Positions 17,234 through 26,706 are shown, numbered from the stretch's first letter. The stretch is 64,000 bases of DNA from Limisphaerales bacterium (GCA_024761205.1 JAMASS010000004.1:496001-560000); one strand, 5' to 3'. Notes: generated by a model from the letters alone, not told the origin. Made by a program: numbers and translations.

Positions 17234-18670
17234 TTATGCGATCAAATCATGGGCTACTTCCCCATGCACATCCGTTAATCGAAAATCCCGTCCGGAATAC
17301 CGATACGTCAACGCCTTATGATTCAGCCCCATGAGATGGAGGAGTGTCGCATGAAAATCATGCACATGCATCGGCTGGTCCACCGCATGTATCCCTAATT
17401 CGTCGGAATGTCCGTAGGAATAGCCCCGTTTCACGCCACCACCCGCCAGCAGCATTGAAAATGCGGTGTGGTGGTGGTCGCGTCCTGCCGGCTTTTCCTG
17501 CTTCAGATTATTCTCGGCGTACGGTGTCCGTCCGAATTCGCCGCCCCAAATGACCAAGGTATCCTCCAATAGCCCCCGAGCCTTTAGGTCCCTAATCAAA
17601 GCCGCTGTTGCCTTATCGCTATCCACACATAGCTTCCTGTGCCTCTCGTTATGGCTCTTGTGAGTATCCCAAGGCTGGTTGTTCCCCTTATTCGTATAGT
17701 AGACACTTACACAACGCACGCCAGCCTCCATCAATCGACGAGCCAACAAACACGATTGAGCAAACGGCGTTCGACCGTAGGACTCGTGGATATACTCTGG
17801 CTCCTGCGACACATCCAACACATCCGTTGCCGCCATCTGCATCTGATAGGCCGTCTCCATCGCCGCGATTTCACCCTCCAACGCCTCTTCGCCAGGTCGC
17901 TTGGTTTTGTGCAGCCGATTTAATTGCTGCACCAAATCCAACTGCTCGCGCTGTTGCTTCAAATCAAACTCGGGATTCCGAATGTGCGCCAGCATGGCAT
18001 CGACTTCCATATTCGACGTATCAATACTCACCGCTTGATGCCGAGCCGGCAAAAAACTGTTACTCCAAAGCGCGGGACCTACGACAATCTTTTGCGAGGG
18101 TCGGAGGACCACATATCCCGGCAGATTGGCATTCTCCGTTCCCAAACCGTATAGCAGCCAGGATCCGAATGAGGGCCGAATCGGTTGAATATTGCCGGTG
18201 TGCATTTGCAACAAAGCTGGTTCGTGATTCGGAACATCTGTGTGCATTGATTTGATGACACAGCACTCATCAATCACCTTCGCAAGTTCTGGGAGTGTCT
18301 CGCTCACGTGCAAACCGCTCTGACCATACTGGGCGAAGACGAACGGGGAGGGCATGAATCCCCTCCCTTTTGACTTTCGATAAAGTTTGCCCGTCGGCTG
18401 CTGTCCTTCGAATCTCTTGAGCTCCGGCTTGGGATCGAAGGTATCCACATGTGAGGGGCCACCGTTCATGAACAGGAAAATTACCCGCTTGGCCCGCGGC
18501 TTCGGACGCGCCCCGTAGCCAGAGTCTACAGCCATCGCCTTGAGGCCATCCGGCCCCAGCAGGCTCATAAGCCCAAGCATCCCAAACCCGGCGGTCGAAC
18601 GTTCCAACATCTCACGACGAGATATGCTCGTCTTGCTGACGGTCCACTCCTGCTTCTTCGCTCTGCTCAT
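17234..18670 (-). CDS. DUF1501 Tat-exported sulfatase-fold protein
   Basis: A 478-residue protein with a Tat signal (SISRREMLERSTAGFGM). DUF1501 landmarks are RVIFLFMNGGPSHVDTFDPK near the mature N-terminus, HTDVPNHEPALLQMHTGN, LVIWGGEFGRTPYAEN, GRDHHHTAFSMLLAGGG and the C-terminal VHDFHATLLHLMGLNH. These residues form an alkaline-phosphatase/sulfatase-like metal site. DUF1501 genes almost always follow a DUF1549/DUF1553 gene, as here (6-base gap), and the pair is thought to act on complex polysaccharides in the envelope; that role is inferred from the literature on PVC bacteria. This is the only intact copy of three in the window. Confidence 0.9.
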   Translation of the reverse strand: MSRAKKQEWTVSKTSISRREMLERSTAGFGMLGLMSLLGPDGLKAMAVDSGYGARPKPRAKRVIFLFMNGGPSHVDTFDPKPELKRFEGQQPTGKLYRKSKGRGFMPSPFVFAQYGQSGLHVSETLPELAKVIDECCVIKSMHTDVPNHEPALLQMHTGNIQPIRPSFGSWLLYGLGTENANLPGYVVLRPSQKIVVGPALWSNSFLPARHQAVSIDTSNMEVDAMLAHIRNPEFDLKQQREQLDLVQQLNRLHKTKRPGEEALEGEIAAMETAYQMQMAATDVLDVSQEPEYIHESYGRTPFAQSCLLARRLMEAGVRCVSVYYTNKGNNQPWDTHKSHNERHRKLCVDSDKATAALIRDLKARGLLEDTLVIWGGEFGRTPYAENNLKQEKPAGRDHHHTAFSMLLAGGGVKRGYSYGHSDELGIHAVDQPMHVHDFHATLLHLMGLNHKALTYRYSGRDFRLTDVHGEVAHDLIA

Positions 18671-18676
18671 GGTGTG

Positions 18677-20473
18677 CTAATCCAGATAGCTGATTTCATT
18701 CGACATCAGCAACGCTTGGGCATAAAGGGTCTGACGTTTTTCCGCTTCCATCTTCCCGGATCCAAGAAACCTCAATCCCAAAGAAACTTCCTCTCCACTA
18801 GGGACTCGCAAGAAGAGTAACCGGTAGGCCCGCTCTATCCAATCCTCATCAGACGACGTTTGGTCCCGCAAACGCTTAGCCAATCCGCGAGCCTGTTCCA
18901 GAACGAACTCACTATTCAGTGAATACAATTTCTGCAACGGAGTGGTCGTCACCGTTCGCTTCGCACTATGCACATTGGGATCCGGATAATCGTGAAGCAT
19001 CAACAGCGGATTCAGCCTCTTCCGGCTGACACGACCATAAAGAGTTCGACGATGGTTGCTGGGATCATCCAACTTCAGCGAACGGCCCCGGCCCTGATCC
19101 ATGTTCCCAGCAAAGGTCAGCAAACTATCACGCCACATCTCTACTGAAAGTCGGCGGCGTGGCATTCGCCACAGATAGCGATTCTCCGGATCAATCTCAG
19201 CGTACGCATCAACAACATCAGAGGCCTGCCTGTAGGTATTGGCAGAAACAATCAAGCGCACCAGCCACTTCGTCGACCATCCATGTTGCACGAACTGTTC
19301 CGCCAAATAGTCCAACAACTCTGGATGCGAGGGTTCTTCACCTAAAGCGCCAAAATTACTCGGAGTCCCGACGATGCCCCGCCCGAAAAACTCCTGCCAA
19401 ATGCGGTTGACATAAACTTTGGCGGTTAGCGGATTCTCCGGTGAGGCAATCGCCTCCGCCAATTCTCTGCGTCCACTACCTTCTGTGAATCGCCGGGGCC
19501 CTTGACCTTTTCCATAAAAAAGGCTCAAAAAGCGCCGTGGAACTACACTCCCCTTGCGTTCCACATTGCCACGAATAAACACCGGAAGATCCTGCGGCTC
19601 TCCCTCCTCAACAATATGAACGGTGTAGAGTCCTTGCTTTTTCTCTTCCTCGGTCAGTTCGTCCGGTTGCTTGCCATAAGGCGCATTGACCATCTTGGTG
19701 CTCGCAAAAACCCCAGCCAAGGCATAGTAGTCCTCCGTCGGAATGGGATCAAACTTGTGGTCATGACATCGCGCGCAAGCGACCGTTAACCCTAGGAATC
19801 CCCGCATGACGGTATCGACTCGATCCTCCCACTCATCAGCCCTCACGTCCAACCGCCCCCGATTGTAGTATTTCGGCCCCAGCCCAAGAAATCCCAACGC
19901 TGGCAAATCGCTCTCTGAAGTTGAACCGTAAAGGTCCGCCGCCAACTGCAATTTAACGAACCAATCATACGGCAGATCAGCATTGAATGCATCCACGACC
20001 CATTCCCGATACAAATATGCATTGGAATAAAAATGCTTCACATCATTCCCCACTTGATGTGCCTGATCCTCGGCATAGCGCGCCACATTCATCCACATGC
20101 TCGCCATCCTCTCCCCAAACTGCGGCGAGTTCAAAAGCGCCTCAATCACATCGTCAATCGACGCCGAATCGCGATCATCAGCGGAAGCCTCAAACAACCC
20201 CATATCAAGAGGCAAACCAGTGAGATCAAAAGAAACACGACGAAGCAGCGAAAGCCGATCAGCCTCAGGGGAGCAGCCGAGTCCCTTCTCCTCAGCCTTC
20301 TCTCGCACAAACCGATCGATTGCATTACCCGCCTCGGTAAACACGAGATTCGCGCAACAAAGAACCATCACCGCACATCCAATCCGCTCGATGCAGTGAC
20401 CACAAATTCGTATCCTGCCTTCCACGATCCCCCACCCTACTAGTCTCGCCGTCCAACGGCAAGCGACATTCAC
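18677..20473 (-). CDS. DUF1549/DUF1553 protein
   Basis: A 598-residue protein. DUF1549 occupies roughly residues 50-260 (LSLLRRVSFDLTGLPLD, DLPYDWFVKLQLAADLYG, and a haem-like CARCH in VACARCHDHKFDPI). DUF1553 follows (PLTAKVYVNRIWQEFFGRG, EEPSHPELLDYLAEQF, RNLSV-type RRLSVEMWRDSLL, TPLQKLYSLNSEFV). Unlike many relatives it lacks an N-terminal PSCyt1 domain. The start is uncertain: MVLCCANLVFTEAG at about 20371 would give a cleaner signal peptide than the track start at 20473. It is upstream partner of DUF1501 with 6 bases between them. Confidence 0.88.
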   Translation of the reverse strand: MNVACRWTARLVGWGIVEGRIRICGHCIERIGCAVMVLCCANLVFTEAGNAIDRFVREKAEEKGLGCSPEADRLSLLRRVSFDLTGLPLDMGLFEASADDRDSASIDDVIEALLNSPQFGERMASMWMNVARYAEDQAHQVGNDVKHFYSNAYLYREWVVDAFNADLPYDWFVKLQLAADLYGSTSESDLPALGFLGLGPKYYNRGRLDVRADEWEDRVDTVMRGFLGLTVACARCHDHKFDPIPTEDYYALAGVFASTKMVNAPYGKQPDELTEEEKKQGLYTVHIVEEGEPQDLPVFIRGNVERKGSVVPRRFLSLFYGKGQGPRRFTEGSGRRELAEAIASPENPLTAKVYVNRIWQEFFGRGIVGTPSNFGALGEEPSHPELLDYLAEQFVQHGWSTKWLVRLIVSANTYRQASDVVDAYAEIDPENRYLWRMPRRRLSVEMWRDSLLTFAGNMDQGRGRSLKLDDPSNHRRTLYGRVSRKRLNPLLMLHDYPDPNVHSAKRTVTTTPLQKLYSLNSEFVLEQARGLAKRLRDQTSSDEDWIERAYRLLFLRVPSGEEVSLGLRFLGSGKMEAEKRQTLYAQALLMSNEISYLD

Positions 20474-20479
20474 AAATCT

Positions 20480-21090
20480 CGCGACCGAGGGGGCTGCAAT
20501 TTAAAAAGAGGAAAGTGACGTGGCGCACGGCTAGGCAATCAATGCAACACGTGGAAGGTCCATGCCGGGGGGAAGAATCCCGCTCGCTGAAGCAGGGTTC
20601 GACGGCCCCCCAGAGAGAGGCTCCCTTGGAGCGAATGGCGAAAGGAGGGACAAGCGTTCCGGCGGCAATACCCTTGGAGCATCGGGTGCGACCGAAAGCC
20701 GCCGAGGCGCCGCTCATCGGCCCCGAACGGGGCGCCCCTGCTCGAAGAAGCGTGAATCGCCCGAACAGCCCCTCCAATCGGGTGCTCTGGGGACACCTCC
20801 TCGCGCTCCGCTAGCAAGGAGACCGCCAAGCAGGGAAAGCCTCCGTAGGCAGCTCCTCGGCCCGGCCACAAGTCATGCCGCTTCAAAAGCCCGGGGCAAT
20901 TCTAAATTTCCCCTCGGGGGGGGAGCCCAAGGCATTCCTTAGCTGGACGCCTGTGGGTGCAACGGCCGCCGGGCTCTTTTTTCCCGCCACGCTCCAAATC
21001 ATCGCTTTTCAAAAATTGAACTGCGCCCAAGTTGGTCTACGATTTCAGAAAATCTTTGAAATATTCTCTGTAATAGGGTGTCATATACTG
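20480..21090. repeat. GC-rich non-coding stretch with dispersed repeat
   Basis: About 600 bases without a supported gene. It is rich in G/C runs and short palindromes such as GGCCCCGAACGGGGC. The 16-mer TCAGCGAGCGGGATTC occurs here on the minus strand (near 20570-20590) and again on the plus strand near 32545, each time followed by a CT-rich tract. This suggests a dispersed repeat family. The short frames reported by the track here do not look like proteins. Confidence 0.45.
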
Positions 21091-21142
21091 AAATGTGTCA
21101 ATACTAGGCACATCTCAAATAACCAACACTATTAAGAAAGTC

Positions 21143-21661
21143 ATGATTAAGTTCGTAAAATATCTGACAGCGATTGCGCTGTTGGCCTCCCTCACCACTG
21201 TGGCGGATGAAGAAAAAGCGGCTCAATGCTCGAGCCAGAAGCAGTTGACTCTGAAAATCGACGGTGCTGCTTGTGAAACCGTCTGCGCTGAGTTGGACAA
21301 AGCGTTGACCAGCTTGGACGGGGTCAAAGCCGAGAGTTGCTCCAAGTCTCACTTGACCAAAGTGGCCTATGACGCCAGCAAGGTGAAGCTCGAGCAGGTG
21401 CTCGCTGCCTTCAAGAAGGCTGGTGTAAAGCTCGAAGGTCAGCAGATCGAGTTGGCAGTTAATGGAATGGCTTGTGGTGCTTGCTCCTCGAAGGTTAGCA
21501 AGGCGTTGACCAAGCTGAACGGGGTACTGAATGGCGCTGCTTGCCACCAGAGCAAGAAGGCCATTGTGCTCTTCGATCCTACCAAAGTGAAGGCCGAAAA
21601 GATCGTTGCGGCGATCAACTCGACTGGGTTTACCGTTGCCGAGGATGTTAAGGCAAACTAA
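21143..21661 (+). CDS. Secreted tandem heavy-metal-associated (HMA) domain protein
   Basis: Start MIKFVKYLTAIALLASL at 21143 gives a clear signal peptide and has AAGAAAG upstream; the track's earlier ATG adds 16 poor residues. The mature protein (about 150 residues) holds two HMA-like folds. The first has a widened CETVC in place of CxxC (DGAACETVCAELDKAL); the second has a canonical-looking NGMACGACSSKVSKAL. Each has the beta-alpha-beta signature ending in VKLEQVLAAFKKAG or VKAEKIVAAINSTG. It probably binds Cu(I) or another soft metal in the periplasm. No P-type ATPase or efflux gene is nearby. A terminator follows. Confidence 0.8.
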   Translation: MIKFVKYLTAIALLASLTTVADEEKAAQCSSQKQLTLKIDGAACETVCAELDKALTSLDGVKAESCSKSHLTKVAYDASKVKLEQVLAAFKKAGVKLEGQQIELAVNGMACGACSSKVSKALTKLNGVLNGAACHQSKKAIVLFDPTKVKAEKIVAAINSTGFTVAEDVKAN

Positions 21662-21690
21662 TTGATCGATATTTAGTCCCTTTTTTCACG

Positions 21691-21721
21691 AACCGGCTCT
21701 CACCTCGAGAGCCGGTTTTTT
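21691..21721 (+). terminator. Terminator after the HMA protein
   Basis: AACCGGCTCTC and GAGAGCCGGTT form a perfect stem with loop ACCTC and run into TTTTT, 30 bases after the stop codon. Confidence 0.9.
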
Positions 21722-22060
21722 ATAGGACCATCTTAACACCCTTGATCCGACGCAAATCCTGATCGAATTTGTATCTATATGGCGTGCGTCTCCAAATGGA
21801 TGGCAATCTCGTGACTGATGCAATTTCCGCCTCTTGCAGTGTGCACTGGGCTAGAGCTTTCGATCTTCGAGCCTGTTCGCTTCAAGAGTTTGGTTTAGCA
21901 TTTAGTGGATTCTTTCCAAGGTGACGGTGATTATTTTGAAATGGCAGGTTGCCGGGAACAACGCCTCTTGTTCTTCCTTGGTTAATTCTCTCATTCCACT
22001 GATCAACCTGACCGGTTCTCCGGAATTGAGGTAAAGGATGGGATTAGATCTCCCGGCGGT
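21720..22060 (-). pseudogene. Remnant of a DUF493/YbeD-like gene
   Basis: On the minus strand one frame reads GEPVRLISGMRELTKEEQEA, LFPATCHFKIITVTLERIH, a stop, then MLNQTLEANRLEDRKL and another stop. A second frame takes over with HEIAIHLETHAI and ends FDQDLRRIKGVKMVL followed by TAA. The pattern (FP..xHFKII..., a middle alpha helix, and a C-terminal GVKMVL) fits small DUF493/YbeD proteins. Two stops and a frameshift indicate decay. The assignment rests on motif memory and is tentative. It lies downstream of dprA. Confidence 0.45.
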
Positions 22061-22090
22061 TTGAGCGGGATTTGAGGTTGGTCGTGGCGG

Positions 22091-23281
22091 CTATGGATTG
22101 AATTCAGTTGAAGCACAGTAGTGGTTACCGGGGCGTTGCTTGATCAATCGTTTCATCTCCAGTTGGAGAAGCGCGACGCTGACGGTCGATATAGTTAGAC
22201 CAGACATCCTAACCAGTTCATCGACATGGATATCTTCCTGACGGATCATGTCGTAGAGGGTTTGTTCAGAGTCCGATAGCGGGATGGCGGATGCCGACTG
22301 CTCCAAGGGGTTCGCTGCTGGAAAGAGATATTCGAATTCGGTGAGGATATCGTCGACGGATTCGCAGAGTTTGGCACCGTTTTTGATCAACTGATGACAT
22401 CCTTTGCTCCGGGGCGAGTGGATTGGTCCTGGGACTGCAAACACCAGGCGGCCGTAGTCGTTTGCCATGTTGGCTGTAATGAGGGCGCCGCTGTTCACAT
22501 TAGCCTCCACCACTGCCGTGCCCAAGGTCATGCCGGCGATGATGCGATTTCGAATCGGAAACGTCTGTCGATCTGCCTGTCGATTGAAGGGAAATTGAGT
22601 AATGACCGCGCCGTTTGAACTGACTTGCTCGAACAGTTCTCGGTTTTCGGACGGATAGGTGATGTTGATTCCATTACCGAGTACACAGATCGTCCGTCCT
22701 TTGGCGCTGAGCGCACCCTGGTGGGCGCTGGAGTCGATTCCTCGCGCACCGCCACTGACGACTGTTACGCCGGCCATCCCCAGTTGGTAGGCCAATTTCC
22801 TGGTCGTCTCTCGGCCGTAGTGGGTCGTCATCCGAGAGCCAACGAGAGCGATGCTGGTTTGATCCCGTTCCTCGAGACTGCCCCTCACGTAGAGAACGAT
22901 CGGTGGATCATAGATATTCCGGAGAGCACTAGGATAGGTCAAGTCCAGTTGGGTAACGATGTGACAGCCGAACGATTTGCAATGGGAAAGCTCTTTCTTG
23001 AGGTCGATCTGAGTCTCCCAACGAGCGATTGAGGCTGCTGTATCAGCGCCCACACCGGGAATACGGAGAAGGCTTTGTTGACTGGCCGCCAGGATTTTCT
23101 CGGGACTCGCAAATTTTTCCAGAAGACGCCGAACCGTGATAGGGCCTACTTTCTCGAGCATATTGAGAGCGATCATCGCTTCTTGAGAAGTCATGTCACT
23201 CGATACATGTCGATTTGTGGCAAGAGAGTCAATGAGTAAAATGCTGGATACTTCGTCTATAATGTTCTCTGGAACAGGCAT
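22091..23281 (-). CDS. dprA: DNA-processing protein DprA
   Basis: A 396-residue protein. After an N-terminal helix-hairpin-helix-like region (LLRIPGVGADTAASIARWE) comes the DprA Rossmann fold: IALVGSRMTTHYGR, VVSGGARGIDSSAHQGAL, ICVLGNGINITYPSEN, FPIRNRIIAGMTLGTAVVEA and NSGALITA. A C-terminal winged-helix-like domain follows (QTLYDMIRQEDIHVDEL). DprA protects incoming single-stranded DNA and loads RecA during transformation. Its start could be MTSQEAMIALNML (about 23194) instead of the track start. Divergent from DUF1802 with a 35-base gap. Confidence 0.92.
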   Translation of the reverse strand: MPVPENIIDEVSSILLIDSLATNRHVSSDMTSQEAMIALNMLEKVGPITVRRLLEKFASPEKILAASQQSLLRIPGVGADTAASIARWETQIDLKKELSHCKSFGCHIVTQLDLTYPSALRNIYDPPIVLYVRGSLEERDQTSIALVGSRMTTHYGRETTRKLAYQLGMAGVTVVSGGARGIDSSAHQGALSAKGRTICVLGNGINITYPSENRELFEQVSSNGAVITQFPFNRQADRQTFPIRNRIIAGMTLGTAVVEANVNSGALITANMANDYGRLVFAVPGPIHSPRSKGCHQLIKNGAKLCESVDDILTEFEYLFPAANPLEQSASAIPLSDSEQTLYDMIRQEDIHVDELVRMSGLTISTVSVALLQLEMKRLIKQRPGNHYCASTEFNP

Positions 23282-23316
23282 TGCAAATTGGTTGAGACGA
23301 CCCTAGAACGCCGCCC

Positions 23317-23874
23317 ATGCAAAAGGCTTTTAAAGAGTGGACGGTCGTGGTGGATGCCCTAGCCCGCGGCGAACAGATCCTCATCCTGAGGAAGGGTGGG
23401 ATTCGCGAGGGAAAGGCCGGATTTCAGATTTTGGCCGATCGATTTTGGTTGTTTCCAACTCAGTTCCACCAACAACGAGAGGCCGTGATCGAGACTGCTC
23501 AGCAGCGATTTGATGAGATTCACATGAGATCGAACACCGAGGAGACCATAGCTATCCAATTTATGGCGGAGTTGGTCGAATCGCACGAAATTGAGGATTG
23601 GGGGCGGGTTGCTCGGTTGAACGGCCAACAGATCTGGCGCGAAGACGTGATTCGGGAACGATTTGAGTGGGGGCAAAAGAAGGCCATTTCCGCCATGATT
23701 GTTCGGGTGTTTCGGCTGGAACACCCTTTCTCTGTTGCGATGACTGGAAAATACGGCGGTTGCCGCTCTTGGATTAATCTGGAGATGTCTCTGCCTACAG
23801 ATGGTCTGACACCAGTTTTGACCAAAGCGGAGTTCGAGAATCGGTTGGCGCAGTTTCGTGAGGTGGTGGCGTGA
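23317..23874 (+). CDS. DUF1802 family protein
   Basis: A 185-residue protein starting MQKAFKEWTVVVDALARGEQ with ILILRKGGIREGKAGF and FWLFPTQFHQQ, the characteristic opening of DUF1802 proteins. The second half contains ALxRxEHPF-like VFRLEHPFSVAMTGKYGG. The function of the family is unknown. Its stop overlaps the GTG start of maf (GTGA), so the two are probably translated together. Confidence 0.75.
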   Translation: MQKAFKEWTVVVDALARGEQILILRKGGIREGKAGFQILADRFWLFPTQFHQQREAVIETAQQRFDEIHMRSNTEETIAIQFMAELVESHEIEDWGRVARLNGQQIWREDVIRERFEWGQKKAISAMIVRVFRLEHPFSVAMTGKYGGCRSWINLEMSLPTDGLTPVLTKAEFENRLAQFREVVA

Positions 23875-24446
23875 CATCAACGTCGCTCATTCTAGCCTCG
23901 GGATCACCCCGCCGTCGGGAGCTTTTGGAGGCGTTGGGAGTCGAGTTTGAGGTGATCCAGAGCGACGCCGATGAGATGGCCGGATCTCAGTTGACGCCCA
24001 GGGACCTGGTGTGCCGCAACGCCGAAATCAAAGCTGGAGATGTTGCTGCCCGATATCCCAATCGGTGGGTCCTGGGGGCGGATACTGCAGTGGCATTGGA
24101 CGATCGAATTTTCGGCAAACCTCGGTCCATGAAAGAAGCCGAGACGATGTTGACCACTCTCCAAGGTCAGCGTCATCAAGTTTACACCGGCGTCTGCCTG
24201 ATCCATCGCTCCAGCAATAGCCAAGAGACTTGGTGTGATTTCACGCAGGTTGGTTTTCGGAGGCTTTCACCCCGCCAGATACAAGATTACCTGGCGCGGA
24301 TTGAGCCACTCGATAAGGCAGGCGCGTATGCCATTCAAGATGATGGTGAGAGAATTGTCGGCAGGATTGAGGGTTCGCTGAGCAATGTCGTCGGCCTTCC
24401 TTTGGAGAGCCTGGAGGATGCGCTCGATCGCCTAAATATCCGGTAA
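23871..24446 (+). CDS. maf: Maf-family nucleoside triphosphate pyrophosphatase
   Basis: A 191-residue protein with a GTG start overlapping the DUF1802 stop. Motifs are LILASGSPRRRELLEALG, the metal/phosphate site GADTAVALDDRIFGKP, and QVYTGVCLI. Maf proteins hydrolyse non-canonical or bulk NTPs and are linked to cell-division arrest. Length and motifs match the family; the YhdE versus YceF subtype was not resolved. Confidence 0.92.
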   Translation: MTSTSLILASGSPRRRELLEALGVEFEVIQSDADEMAGSQLTPRDLVCRNAEIKAGDVAARYPNRWVLGADTAVALDDRIFGKPRSMKEAETMLTTLQGQRHQVYTGVCLIHRSSNSQETWCDFTQVGFRRLSPRQIQDYLARIEPLDKAGAYAIQDDGERIVGRIEGSLSNVVGLPLESLEDALDRLNIR

Positions 24447-24475
24447 AAAAGCGACTCTTTTAAAAAGGGTCGCTT
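24447..24475 (-). terminator. Terminator for the cytochrome c gene
   Basis: AAGCGACTCTTTT and AAAGGGTCGCTT form a stem with a T-run only on the minus-strand side (TCGCTTTTTT), so it mainly serves the minus-strand cytochrome gene. It may also slow readthrough from maf. Confidence 0.65.
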
Positions 24476-24503
24476 GCTTGATGGTCGTTGGGAATTCTTG
24501 AGC

Positions 24504-24941
24504 TTATTTGGCTAAGGAAAGTTCGACGCCATCCGGCCATTTCGCGCCCTGATCGATCCAGGCGCGCACCAGTGCCACCTGTTCATCGGTAAGCTGCGGA
24601 TATTTGTCGCGTTTGTCGAGTGGCGGCATTTCCAACTCCTCGACCAGGTCCGCGATGAAATGAACCAAGGGGCTATTGGCACTCTTGCCGACCACGATGG
24701 CGGCTTCTTTACTGCTGCCACCTTCGATCGCGGTGTCGCGCTGGTTCATGAAATACTTGCTCTTGGCCCGCGGCTTTGAGCCGTGGCAACTAAAGCAAGA
24801 TTGCTCAAAGAGCGGCTTGATATCCTTTACGAAATCGACCTCTTTATCGGCTGCTGCTGGTAGTTTAGCTATGTCAACATTGTCGGCCAAAACAGCGCCC
24901 GCTGCCGACAAACTAATGAGTGCGAATGTTTTTATAGGCAT
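24504..24941 (-). CDS. Stand-alone planctomycete-type cytochrome c domain protein
   Basis: A 145-residue exported protein (signal MPIKTFALISLSAAGAVLA) with one c-type haem site CFSCH (LFEQSCFSCHGSKPRAK), DTAIEGGSSKEAAIVVGKS, an axial-ligand region MPPLDKRDKYPQL and VRAWIDQGAKWP. This is the PSCyt1 domain that in PVC bacteria usually forms the N-terminus of long DUF1549/DUF1553 proteins; here it stands alone. Its redox partner is unknown. The YqaJ nuclease gene ends 6 bases upstream. Confidence 0.85.
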   Translation of the reverse strand: MPIKTFALISLSAAGAVLADNVDIAKLPAAADKEVDFVKDIKPLFEQSCFSCHGSKPRAKSKYFMNQRDTAIEGGSSKEAAIVVGKSANSPLVHFIADLVEELEMPPLDKRDKYPQLTDEQVALVRAWIDQGAKWPDGVELSLAK

Positions 24942-24947
24942 GTTTCT

Positions 24948-25559
24948 TTAGTCAATATGCTTTGTGACTTGCTCCCAAAATTGACGCTCAATCTTAATGA
25001 GTTTGTCAATGTATTCGAGATTTCTTTTAACGGAAATCCGAATCCCTTCAAAATTTTCAAAAGCGGGCAAAGATCTTTCCTCAGGCCACCAGCACCAGAA
25101 ATCGATGTGATCATTGCCTGTCACAGCCATAATGTGTTGTAGCTGGCCGTAGTAATAGGAAGGGGCTCGGCCAGTTTTGCGCGTTTTTTGGTAGACCGCA
25201 CCGCCGCATTTGATTTCCACGATTGTTTTGCGGTCGGTTGATAGCCCGTCCAAGCTGGCGCGCATCCAGGTGTATTGGGAGCTTTGGACGCAGGCGGGTT
25301 GCATGAATTTCCCGATTTGGGTTTCGTATTGTTTTCTTGCCTCAGGTTCAAGTTGGTGTCCAAGCCGCATGGCGGCGTTTCCTCCGCCGTGAAGCGTTGG
25401 CGGGGGACATAGTTTTTCCAAAAGTAATTCTTCAGGTTTTCGCCAAGGGTTTTCGCCCATTACTATTGGCGCGTCGGAAGCACCGATGCCTTTGTGCCGC
25501 CAACGCAGCCATTCGGGAGTGCCTTGTTTCAGGTTAATGACTGTGTAGGAGGGGGGCAT
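24948..25559 (-). CDS. YqaJ-like recombinase-type nuclease
   Basis: A 203-residue protein matching YqaJ/lambda-exonuclease-like nucleases: GTPEWLRWRHKGIGASDAPIV at the start, GHQLEPEARKQYE, ASLDGLSTDRKTIVEIKCG carrying the D...ExK catalytic core, and YYYGQLQHIMAVTG. Such enzymes resect DNA ends in phage recombination modules. No SSB, annealing protein or other phage gene is adjacent. It lies between the oxidoreductase (7 bases) and the cytochrome gene (6 bases), so it seems co-transcribed with them. It could be a domesticated phage gene or a housekeeping copy. Confidence 0.8.
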   Translation of the reverse strand: MPPSYTVINLKQGTPEWLRWRHKGIGASDAPIVMGENPWRKPEELLLEKLCPPPTLHGGGNAAMRLGHQLEPEARKQYETQIGKFMQPACVQSSQYTWMRASLDGLSTDRKTIVEIKCGGAVYQKTRKTGRAPSYYYGQLQHIMAVTGNDHIDFWCWWPEERSLPAFENFEGIRISVKRNLEYIDKLIKIERQFWEQVTKHID

Positions 25560-25566
25560 GGATATC

Positions 25567-26706
25567 TTACACGTTCACCCATTGCTTGGACTGCGCCGAG
25601 TTGAGGACGGCATCACAGACCCTTTGTGTTTCCAGGGCTTCCCGGAAGGTCGGGCTGGTGGGTGTTCCCTTGGCGAGTCCGTCGAGGAAGTCCGCCACTT
25701 GGTGGACGAAGGTGTGTTCGTAACCGATTTGGAGCCCCGGCACCCACCATTTGTCCATGTAAGGCATGTCTCCGTCCGTGACATGGACTGAACGCCAGCC
25801 GCGCACCAGTGAGTCGTCCCGATGGTCAAAATATTCGAGGCGATGCAGATCGTGCAAATCCCACTTAATCGAGGCGTGTTCACCGTTGATTTCAAAGGTG
25901 TAAAGCGCCTTGTGGCCACGGGCGTAGCGGGTCGATTCAAAAAGGCCGAGCGATCCATTGCTAAAGTGGCACATGAAGGTGCAGGCATCGTCGATACCGA
26001 CTTTCTCGACCTTGCCGGTCAGGTTGTGCATCCGCTCCTTGATAAAGGTCTCAGTCATCGCGGAAACATCGGTGATGCTGCCGTTCAACCAGATTGCGGT
26101 ATCGATACAGTGGGCAAGGAGATCTCCAGTCACGCCGGAGCCTGCCGCATTCACATCGAGACGCCAAAGGGCTGCGCCTCCTTGGGGGAGATTCGATGAA
26201 ATCGTCCAGTCCTGGAGAAAGTTGGCGCGATAGTGGAAGATCTTACCGAGACGTTTCTCGTCGATCAGTTTTTTTGCCAAGCTCACGGCCGGCACCCGGC
26301 GATAGTTGTACCAGATGGTATTGGCGACCCCGGCTTCTTCGACTGCCTTGACCATTTCCTCACCTTCGGCGAGGTTCATAGAAAGCGGCTTTTCGCAGAG
26401 AATCATTTTGCCGGCTTTCGCAGCCGCAATAGCGATCTCCGCATGGGTGTTGTTGGGTGTGCAGATGTCGATCGCATCAATGTCATCCCGCTCGACCAGT
26501 GCCTTCCAATCCGTTTCAACAGACTCGTAGCCCCATTGGGCTGCAAAGGCCTTGGCGTTTTCCTCGCCGCGGCCACAGATTGCTTTAAGTTGAGGACGGT
26601 ACTCCAGATCAAAGAAATTGTTGACTTTGCAGTAGGCGTTGGAGTGCGTACGACCCATGAACCCATAGCCGACAAGTCCTATATTCAAGTTTTTCTTTTC
26701 ACTCAT
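25567..26706 (-). CDS. Gfo/Idh/MocA oxidoreductase (cytosolic)
   Basis: About 379 residues from [18 protein letters not shown]; the track start is 58 residues too early. The NAD motif is [12 protein letters not shown] and the EKP motif is [15 protein letters not shown]. The C-terminal domain carries [18 protein letters not shown] with the catalytic-type DLLAHCID. No signal peptide is present. The sugar isomerase gene lies 50 bases upstream on the same strand, a common pair in catabolism of inositols or modified sugars. Substrate not determinable. Confidence 0.9.
   Translation of the reverse strand: MSEKKNLNIGLVGYGFMGRTHSNAYCKVNNFFDLEYRPQLKAICGRGEENAKAFAAQWGYESVETDWKALVERDDIDAIDICTPNNTHAEIAIAAAKAGKMILCEKPLSMNLAEGEEMVKAVEEAGVANTIWYNYRRVPAVSLAKKLIDEKRLGKIFHYRANFLQDWTISSNLPQGGAALWRLDVNAAGSGVTGDLLAHCIDTAIWLNGSITDVSAMTETFIKERMHNLTGKVEKVGIDDACTFMCHFSNGSLGLFESTRYARGHKALYTFEINGEHASIKWDLHDLHRLEYFDHRDDSLVRGWRSVHVTDGDMPYMDKWWVPGLQIGYEHTFVHQVADFLDGLAKGTPTSPTFREALETQRVCDAVLNSAQSKQWVNV

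Noticed and set aside
20515-20886. Overlapping ORFs in the GC-rich spacer before the HMA gene
   Set aside because: Frames are open on both strands because of composition; the sequence looks like a repeat and no start signal is seen.
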